Assembly (NCBI GenBank): GCA_002403855.1
Contig: DHIO01000022.1
Location: forward strand, 143,583-163,022
Source: Acidimicrobiia bacterium UBA4744
GTDB taxonomy: Bacteria; Actinomycetota; Acidimicrobiia; Spongiisociales; UBA4744
Length of the DNA: 19,440 bases
Reading direction: 5' to 3'
The first letter of the stretch is position 1. Each line of letters begins with the position of its first letter. Of the stretch, positions 14,157 through 19,440 are shown piece after piece. The translations under genes and the position numbers were made by a program. The notes below the pieces were generated by a model. It made no database searches, was not told the origin of the DNA, and saw nothing but the letters and a program-made list of their open reading frames with translations.

Positions 14157-15395
14157 ATGCGCGGCGCAACGACCCTCGCCCTCCTCATCGTCTCGGTGTT
14201 CATGATGGCGGCCTGCGGGCGCAGCACGCCGCCGCCGACCGAATCGGCCGTCACGTCCGCGGACCAACCCGGTCGTCTGCTGGTTTCCCGTGCCGATGCG
14301 TCGATCTTCACCCTCAAGCCGGACGGCTCGGATCGCGCCGACCTCGTTGCAGAACAGTCTGGATTGGTGGTCGTCCAGCCGACGTGGTCGCCCGACGGAA
14401 GCCGCCTCGTGTGGACCGAAGTCGACCACATGAGCGAAATCCCGAAACCCTCGATCGTGACCGCCGGCCCGGCCGGCCAGCAGGTCGAACGGGTGTCGAC
14501 CGGAGTAGCTCCCTTCTACTATTCCTGGAGTCCGGCCGGTGATCGGGTCGCTTTCCTCTCCCCCGGTCCGGGGGGGCAGATCGACCTCGGTCTGCTGGAA
14601 AGCGATGTGCGATTCCTCGATGACGGCCAGCCGTACTACTTCGCCTGGGCGCCCGACGGGCAATCGCTGCTCACTCACACCAACGTGGACACCGTTGCTC
14701 TTCTCCGCATCGACGGCACAGAGACGACCCTCGAGGAAACGGAGGCGCGTTTTCAGGCGCCGCAGTGGTCCGCCGACGGAACCCGCCTGGTGTTCGGCGT
14801 CGGCTCTCCCCCCTCCACGGGCGGGGTCAGGACTGCAGCGTTCCAGACGAACGGACAGGAGATCGTCGTCACGGACACCGACGGCTCTGTTCTCAATCGA
14901 GTCGGCCCATTTGCCGGGGTTGCCACCTTCGAACTCAGCCCGGATGGCCGGAAAATTGCCCATTCCAGCACCCTCGACAGGAACACCTTCAACTTCGGGC
15001 CACTGATAGTCACCGACCTCGATTCCAACCAGGAGCAGACGGTGAGCAAAGACCCGGTCCTGGCCTACCAGTGGAGCCCGGTCGGTGGCTTGCTGCTGTA
15101 CCTGGCCGCGGAAGGCGGCATCGACCACCCCCGCTTTCGATGGGCCGTGTGGGACGGAGAGAAGTCGGTGGCGTACGCTTCGGTGACGCCCACCGCGAGC
15201 TTTGCTACATCGTATCTGCCGTTTTGGGATCAGTACTCCCGCTCCCACACGTTGTGGGCTCCCGATGGTTCCGCCTTCGCCTACGCCGGCATAGGCGAGG
15301 GAGGCGAACCGAACGTGTGGGTCCAGCCCATCGCAAACGACACCGAGCCGCGTCTTGTCGCCTCCGGTGACGTGGTCTTCTGGTCGCCCCGGTGA
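14157..15395 (+). CDS. Lipoprotein with seven-bladed WD40/TolB-like beta-propeller
   Basis: The 412-residue product has a lipoprotein signal (LLIVSVFMMAAC, Cys20) and a short Pro/Thr linker to about 38. The body carries seven copies of a W/L-S/A-x-x-G blade motif: PTWSPDGSRLVWTE, YSWSPAGDRVAFLS, FAWAPDGQSLLTHT, PQWSADGTRLVFGV, FELSPDGRKIAHSS, YQWSPVGGLLLYLA and LWAPDGSAFAYAG. The last strand, VVFWSPR, would close the ring. This is the PD40/TolB-type propeller, used for binding rather than catalysis, and it should sit on the outer face of the cell membrane. The ligand is unknown. The ATG is fixed by the signal peptide and the -10 box. A long open frame on the opposite strand (15458-13074) is its mirror image. 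The downstream 239 bp hold nested inverted repeats and a terminator. Confidence 0.85.
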   Translation: MRGATTLALLIVSVFMMAACGRSTPPPTESAVTSADQPGRLLVSRADASIFTLKPDGSDRADLVAEQSGLVVVQPTWSPDGSRLVWTEVDHMSEIPKPSIVTAGPAGQQVERVSTGVAPFYYSWSPAGDRVAFLSPGPGGQIDLGLLESDVRFLDDGQPYYFAWAPDGQSLLTHTNVDTVALLRIDGTETTLEETEARFQAPQWSADGTRLVFGVGSPPSTGGVRTAAFQTNGQEIVVTDTDGSVLNRVGPFAGVATFELSPDGRKIAHSSTLDRNTFNFGPLIVTDLDSNQEQTVSKDPVLAYQWSPVGGLLLYLAAEGGIDHPRFRWAVWDGEKSVAYASVTPTASFATSYLPFWDQYSRSHTLWAPDGSAFAYAGIGEGGEPNVWVQPIANDTEPRLVASGDVVFWSPR

Positions 15396-15413
15396 CACCC
15401 TCCCGGCCACCCC

Positions 15414-15462
15414 GTTCTTGCGTGAGAACCCTGCGCTATGCGCAAGAAACTCACGCAAGAAC
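15414..15462. repeat. Nested palindrome, 13-bp arms with inner hairpin
   Basis: The arms GTTCTTGCGTGAG (15414-15426) and CTCACGCAAGAAC (15450-15462) are exact reverse complements. The 23-nt spacer holds a centred inner hairpin, TGCGC-TAT-GCGCA (15432-15444), flanked by 5 nt on each side. The inner CGCAAGAA (15441-15448) repeats part of the right arm (15454-15461), so the left arm has two possible partners. It begins 18 nt after the propeller gene stop. Confidence 0.7.
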
Positions 15463-15542
15463 AGTCTTGATCATTGGTTGAGGGTTTGGAGACGCAACAG
15501 CTTCATTCACCGAGAAGTCGCCAAAACCCCAGATCAGGGTGT

Positions 15543-15574
15543 TCTTACGCGCCGGCCGCGCGTAAGACGATTTT
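15543..15574 (+). terminator. Intrinsic terminator-like hairpin after propeller gene
   Basis: A 10-bp stem, TCTTACGCGC/GCGCGTAAGA (15543-15552/15558-15567), with a 5-nt loop is followed by CGATTTT on the plus strand. It lies about 150 bp after the propeller gene stop and 60 bp before the thiamine pyrophosphokinase start. The T-tract is short, so efficiency is uncertain. Confidence 0.55.
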
Positions 15575-15634
15575 GTAGTTCGCGACCTCATCCGATACAT
15601 GAGGCCCGCTCCCCTCTTCTAGGGTGAACATACG

Positions 15635-16276
15635 ATGCCCGAGAACGTGATCGTCTTCGCCGGCGGAGACCCGATTCCGCCCTCCGCAGTGTCCGATCTG
15701 CCTGCGAATGCCTTCGTGATCGCCGCCGATTCCGGTTTCGATCGCGCCCGTGAGTCAGGTTTCAACGTCGATCTGCTGGTGGGTGATCTGGATTCCGTCA
15801 GTTCAGACGGTCGCCGGCAAGCAGTGAGTCTGGGCACCGAGATCGAGCGCCACCCCGCCGACAAGGACGCTACGGACATGGAACTGGCCCTGGTGGCGGC
15901 CCGACGTTGCGGAGCCCGTCGGGTCGTCGTCATCGGCGGGCACGGCGGTCGGCAGGACCACTACCTCGCCAACGCCCTGCTACTACCTTCCCCGACGTTC
16001 GCCGATCTCGACATCGAATGGCGCGCCGGGCGGGCCCGTCTGTACGCCGTCCACGACCGGATCGAAGTCAACGGCACCCTCGGAAGCTCGATCAGCCTGC
16101 TGGCCGTAGGTGGAGCCGTCCGCGGGGTAACGACGAGTGGGCTGCGCTGGAACCTCGACCGGGAAGACCTGGAGCCGGGTTCAACCCGCGGAGTGAGCAA
16201 CGAGTTCCGCCAGAACCAGGCGTCGATCACGATCGAAGCTGGCACTTTGCTGGTCATCGTCCCGGACCCCGAGTGA
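15635..16276 (+). CDS. thiN: Thiamine pyrophosphokinase (thiamine diphosphokinase)
   Basis: The 213-residue protein shows the TPK catalytic domain: AADSGFDRA (30-38), LLVGDLDSV (47-55), DKDATDMELAL (76-86) and GGRQDHYLAN (104-113). These acidic motifs bind Mg-ATP and thiamine. The C-terminal part (about 130-210, strands such as LSLLAVGG-like and ITIEAGTLLVIV) fits the thiamine-binding jelly-roll domain. It makes thiamine diphosphate from thiamine in the cytosol. The length is typical. The ATG at 15635 has an AGGGTGA tract ahead that may be a weak ribosome-binding site, or, read as TAGGGT, a -10 box 9 nt upstream. No TPP riboswitch was recognised in the leader. It converges on the GH13 gene with a 142-bp gap. 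Confidence 0.9.
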   Translation: MPENVIVFAGGDPIPPSAVSDLPANAFVIAADSGFDRARESGFNVDLLVGDLDSVSSDGRRQAVSLGTEIERHPADKDATDMELALVAARRCGARRVVVIGGHGGRQDHYLANALLLPSPTFADLDIEWRAGRARLYAVHDRIEVNGTLGSSISLLAVGGAVRGVTTSGLRWNLDREDLEPGSTRGVSNEFRQNQASITIEAGTLLVIVPDPE

Positions 16277-16277
16277 T

Positions 16278-16325
16278 CCGGGCCTTCACGAGCGCCACCG
16301 CCGGGGACGGCTTCCGGCCCGGTTT
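16278..16325 (+). terminator. Possible terminator after thiN
   Basis: A 7-bp inverted repeat, CCGGGCC/GGCCCGG (16278-16284/16316-16322), begins just after the thiN stop and is followed by TTT. The loop is 31 nt and the T-tract short, so the call is weak. The rest of the convergent gap to 16418 shows nothing further. Confidence 0.25.
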
Positions 16326-16418
16326 CCATCGCCGCCACGGGGGCGTCCGTCCGGTGCGGCCTGCACGTGGGTCGCCGAGTCCGTCGGCACCCGCCGCCAG
16401 GCCGGGTAGCCACATTGC

Positions 16419-18029
16419 CTATCGATCGAGCTTGACGACCACACCTTCATGGGGGCCGAGTTCCAGCTCTCCCAGAACCACCCGGCCTTCCCGATCCAGA
16501 CCGGATGACACCAACACCCGGCCGGCTCCGGAAGCGGCGATGCTCCCGGCAGGTTGGACGTCCCCGGTGAAGTTGAGTGCTACCGCCACCGGGGACCGAC
16601 CATCATCCCTGAGGTAGGCGAACGCGTCCCGCCCTGCTTCCAGAGATTGGTAGGCGCCCAGCCGGAGGGCCGGTTCTTGCCGGCGGATTGCGAGCAAACG
16701 ACGATAGAGGCTCAGAAGGGAATCGGGGCTCTTCAGTTGCGTGGCCACGTTGCGCGTGGAGGCATCAGCAGAGGTGGGCAGCCAGGGCGACACGCCCGGT
16801 TGGGTGAACCCGGCACCCTCGGCATCGGTCCATTGCATCGGCGTGCGGCCTCCGTCCCGACCCATCCCAGGAACGTTCCGTCCCCATGGATCCTGCTGGA
16901 GTTCAGGAGGGATGTCGGCCTGGACAAGACCGATTTCGTCTCCGTTGTAGAGCGTCGGAGTGCCCCGCAAGGTCAGCAGCAGTAGGGCGGCGATCCTCGT
17001 CTGGTTCTCACCCAGGCGGGTGGCAACCCGGATCTCGTCGTGGTTGCCGAGTACGTAGTTGGGCCACCCTCCCGGCGGAACCACCTCCTCGACCGTCTCG
17101 ACCACCCGGCGGATGTGCCGGGCGGTCCAGGGTGCCCGCAGCATGGCGAAATTGAAGGGCATGTGCAGGCCATCGAGATCCTCCCCGTAGTACGACGCCC
17201 ATGTGGGCCAGTCGTACTCGTGGATCTCACCGACCGAGTACCGGGGCGGTTGGTAACTATCGAGCACCGCCCGGACCTTGCGAAAGGCTTCATGGACATC
17301 CGGATGGCCGCGATCGTGGATATGGCGTTGCGTGGCATAGGCGGCCAGGGGGAAGTCGTCGTTGAGCTCGGCAACAACCGGATTGTCGCGAAGCTCAGGG
17401 TCCTTCATGATGAGATGCGCCACATCGATACGAAAACCGTCAACTCCCCGATCGAGCCAGAAGCGCAACGTGTCGAGCATCGCCTCCTCGACCTCGGGGT
17501 TCCTCCAGTTGAGATCGGCTTGCTCCACCACGAAGGAATGCAGATAGTACTGACCCGTCGTCTCATCCCACTCCCAGGCTCCGCCACCGAACGCCGCCGC
17601 CCAGTTGTTGGGAGGAGAACCGTCCGTTATTCCATCCCTCCACACATACCAGTCGCGTTTCGGGTTGGAGCGCGAGGACCGCGACTCCAGAAACCAAGGA
17701 TGTTGATCGGAGGTGTGATTGGGGACCCAGTCGATGATCACCTTGAGATCGCGGCGGTGAGCCTCAGCGAGCAGGTGGTCGAAAGTAGCCAGATCGCCGA
17801 ACATCGGATCCACATCGCAATAGTCCGAAACGTCGTAGCCGAAGTCCTTCATCGGTGAGGGATAGAAGGGCGAGATCCAGATGGCGTCGACCCCCAGCGT
17901 GCTGGACAGGTAATCGAGCCTTTCGATCACGCCGGCCAGGTCGCCGACGCCATTCCCGGAGGTGTCCTGGAAGCTGCGCGGGTAGATCTGATAGATGACT
18001 GCCGTTTCCCACCAAGGGTGATCCGTCAT
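16419..18029 (-). CDS. GH13 alpha-glucosidase (oligo-1,6-glucosidase/alpha-glucosidase group)
   Basis: The 536-residue protein is a complete alpha-amylase-family enzyme. It starts with WWETAVIYQIYPRSFQD (6-22) and carries conserved region I DWVPNHTS (100-107), region II GFRIDVAH (198-205, nucleophile Asp202), region III VGEIHEYD (266-273, acid/base Glu268) and region IV VLGNHDEIR (326-334, Asp331). The QADLNW segment (170-175) is the extra region typical of oligo-1,6-glucosidase, alpha-glucosidase and related subfamilies, rather than endo-amylases. There is no signal peptide, so it should hydrolyse short alpha-glucosides in the cytosol. The linkage preference, and a possible transglycosylation role, cannot be decided from sequence. 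The ATG at 18029 lies 6 nt after a TAGCCT -10 box. It works on the same substrates as malQ. The acyl-CoA synthetase gene lies 187 bp upstream on the same strand. Confidence 0.93.
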   Translation of the reverse strand: MTDHPWWETAVIYQIYPRSFQDTSGNGVGDLAGVIERLDYLSSTLGVDAIWISPFYPSPMKDFGYDVSDYCDVDPMFGDLATFDHLLAEAHRRDLKVIIDWVPNHTSDQHPWFLESRSSRSNPKRDWYVWRDGITDGSPPNNWAAAFGGGAWEWDETTGQYYLHSFVVEQADLNWRNPEVEEAMLDTLRFWLDRGVDGFRIDVAHLIMKDPELRDNPVVAELNDDFPLAAYATQRHIHDRGHPDVHEAFRKVRAVLDSYQPPRYSVGEIHEYDWPTWASYYGEDLDGLHMPFNFAMLRAPWTARHIRRVVETVEEVVPPGGWPNYVLGNHDEIRVATRLGENQTRIAALLLLTLRGTPTLYNGDEIGLVQADIPPELQQDPWGRNVPGMGRDGGRTPMQWTDAEGAGFTQPGVSPWLPTSADASTRNVATQLKSPDSLLSLYRRLLAIRRQEPALRLGAYQSLEAGRDAFAYLRDDGRSPVAVALNFTGDVQPAGSIAASGAGRVLVSSGLDREGRVVLGELELGPHEGVVVKLDR

Positions 18030-18035
18030 GAGAGC

Positions 18036-18041
18036 AGGCTA
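18036..18041 (-). promoter_or_regulatory. -10 box (TAGCCT) for GH13 gene
   Basis: On the minus strand TAGCCT (TANNNT) lies exactly 6 nt before the ATG at 18029, consistent with leaderless transcription of the alpha-glucosidase gene. It suggests the gene has its own promoter rather than depending on the upstream acyl-CoA synthetase gene. Confidence 0.5.
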
Positions 18042-18228
18042 GCCGGGGCGACATGCCCCCCCGGGCGACTGAAAGGCGGCCGTCTGTGGTCTCGGACCGG
18101 CTTGCGACGCCTGCTCGGCCTTCTGTTTGGGCCCACCGGCGAACTGCTCGAACGAGGGGTCGGGTCCGGCATGGACTTCCAGAAGACTTCCGGCAAGTGG
18201 TACCCGCAAAGCGCTTCCACGGTGCCAA

Positions 18229-19440
18229 CTAGGCGTACATCCCCTCGATAGCGTCCGCGTACTTGTCGAGTATCACTCGGCGTTTCAGCTTCAACGTCGG
18301 AGTGAGCTCGTCGCTCTCCGGAGTCCATTCGTCGGGCAGAATGACGAACTTCTTCAGCTGCTCGACCCGCGCCACGTGTTCGTTGGCCTCATCGACGGCC
18401 CTCTGAATCTCGGCCTGCACCTCGGGCAGCTGCGAGAACGAAGCCAAGTCGTCGTACTGCAAACCCTGCCGCTCGGCCCATGGCGTCACCATGTCCCCAT
18501 CGAGCACGATCAAGGCAGAGAGGTATTTGCGGCGATCGCCGACCACGCAGACCTGTCCGATGAGCGGATGGCTCTTGATCATGCCTTCCAGCTTGGTGGG
18601 AGCGATGTTCTTGCCGCCGGCCGTGATGATCAGTTCCTTCTTACGGTCGACGATCGACACAAAACCGTCCTCGTCGATCTCGGCAATGTCGCCGGTGACC
18701 ATCCACCCGTCGGCGAGAAAGGTATCGGCCGTCTCTTCCGGTCGTTTGAAGTACCCGGCGGTCACGTTGCCGCCTCGCATCATCAGCTCGCCGTCGTCGG
18801 CCAGCTTGACCTCTGTACCGGCAAAGGCCCGGCCGACGGTTCCGATCTTGTTGGCACCGGGAACATTCATGGTTCCCGGACCCGTCAGCTCACTCATGCC
18901 CCACAGCTCGTAGAGGGGCAGCCCGATCCCCTGGAAGAACTCGAGCAGCTCGGGAGCGATCGGAGCGGCGGTCGACACCGCGACGAACACCTCTCCCATT
19001 CCGAGACCATCGAGAATCTTGGTCAGGACGATTCGTTCCAGCAGCCGGTGTTTCAACCCGGTCAGAAACGGTACCGGCTTGCCCTGCTGGCGGAGCCGGA
19101 CCACTTGTTCACCGGTCTTGATGGCCTCCATGGCGAGGGTCTTCTTCAATCCCTCCTCACCTTCGAGGCGAGCCATCAACCCGGCCTGGAAACGCTCGAA
19201 CACCCGGGGGGCCGCCACGAACAAGGTCGGCTTCGCCTCCTGCACATATTCCAGCACCTGGGTCATGTCCGGGCAGTACCAGACCTCGCCTATGTACCAC
19301 ATCCCGAGATAGTGGCTGGCCTCACGCTCGGCAATGTGGGCGAGCGGGAGGAAGGACACCAGGCGTGGATGTTGGGGCAGTTTGATGGTCCGCTCGGTCG
19401 ATTCGGCGGTCCACAGCACGTTCCGATGGGTGATCACTAC
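18229..19440 (-). CDS. fadD: Long-chain acyl-CoA synthetase, FadD15-like (5' end cut by window)
   Basis: The 403 visible residues are the C-terminal part of an AMP-forming acyl-CoA synthetase; about 190-200 N-terminal residues lie beyond 19440. The first visible residues, VVITHRN, follow directly on the family's ATP-binding P-loop motif, so the GTG at 19437 is an internal Val and not a start. Motifs in order are FLPLAHIAER (about 30-39), STAAPIAPELL, YELWGMSELTG (about 177-187), DGWMVTGD (about 244-251), DRKKELIITAGGKNIAPTKLE split at 265-285, and a C-terminal TPTLKLKR with the catalytic lysine. The enzyme activates long fatty acids with ATP to acyl-AMP and then acyl-CoA, at the membrane face. 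Actinobacteria usually carry several copies. The stop is TAG at 18229. Confidence 0.93.
   Translation of the reverse strand, partial: VVITHRNVLWTAESTERTIKLPQHPRLVSFLPLAHIAEREASHYLGMWYIGEVWYCPDMTQVLEYVQEAKPTLFVAAPRVFERFQAGLMARLEGEEGLKKTLAMEAIKTGEQVVRLRQQGKPVPFLTGLKHRLLERIVLTKILDGLGMGEVFVAVSTAAPIAPELLEFFQGIGLPLYELWGMSELTGPGTMNVPGANKIGTVGRAFAGTEVKLADDGELMMRGGNVTAGYFKRPEETADTFLADGWMVTGDIAEIDEDGFVSIVDRKKELIITAGGKNIAPTKLEGMIKSHPLIGQVCVVGDRRKYLSALIVLDGDMVTPWAERQGLQYDDLASFSQLPEVQAEIQRAVDEANEHVARVEQLKKFVILPDEWTPESDELTPTLKLKRRVILDKYADAIEGMYA

Noticed and set aside
13074..15458. A 794-codon open frame on the minus strand.
   Set aside because: It is antisense to malQ and the propeller lipoprotein gene, both with clear family motifs, and crosses the inverted repeat at 15414-15462. 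It has no recognisable domain; long mirror frames are expected at this GC content.
15396..15634. A TPP riboswitch ahead of thiN.
   Set aside because: The conserved TPP-aptamer sequences were not recognised. The structure present is perfect inverted repeats, with a terminator-like hairpin ending about 60 bp before the start.

Overview
The window is about 19.4 kb of high-GC bacterial DNA, fully packed with genes on both strands. No rRNA, tRNA, CRISPR array, insertion sequence or phage gene was seen. The gene types suggest a high-GC Gram-positive, most likely an actinobacterium. These include lipoproteins with Thr/Ser-rich linkers, a Tat-exported amidase, a FadD15-type acyl-CoA synthetase, an NfuA-type Fe-S protein and many starts with a -10 box placed for leaderless mRNA. 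An acidimicrobial or other deep actinobacterial lineage is my guess from general gene character, not a demonstrated placement.

Layout. Positions 1-6283 (all minus strand) hold cell-envelope and secreted proteins: a DUF3160 lipoprotein with a C-terminal excalibur-like motif (cut by the window edge), a CapA-like metallophosphoesterase lipoprotein fused to an FG-GAP-like tail, an alpha/beta hydrolase of the monoacylglycerol lipase type, and a Tat-exported peptidoglycan amidase. A 410-bp gene-free, hairpin-bearing gap separates the last two. Positions 6411-11052 hold mixed housekeeping functions: a small SRPBCC-like protein with a switch-like leader, a divergent Glu/Leu/Phe/Val dehydrogenase that lacks the usual catalytic lysine, an endonuclease V variant, a class III sirtuin, a small protein of unknown function and NfuA.

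Positions 11141-16276 (plus strand) carry an orphan ATP-grasp ligase, 4-alpha-glucanotransferase (malQ), a seven-bladed WD40/TolB-like propeller lipoprotein and thiamine pyrophosphokinase. The last two are separated by a 239-bp region of nested inverted repeats and a terminator. Positions 16419-19440 (minus strand) carry a GH13 alpha-glucosidase and the C-terminal two thirds of a long-chain acyl-CoA synthetase.

How the genes fit together. malQ and the GH13 enzyme would jointly break down maltodextrin or glycogen-derived oligosaccharides. The secreted and lipid-anchored proteins suggest a cell-surface block. The rest looks like ordinary chromosome with short, mostly single-gene transcription units. 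No complete novel multi-gene system could be identified. The most unusual items are the dehydrogenase with altered active-site residues, the variant endonuclease V, the candidate two-state leader before the SRPBCC gene, the nested palindrome at 15414-15462, and the recurrent -10 box exactly 6 nt ahead of six start codons.
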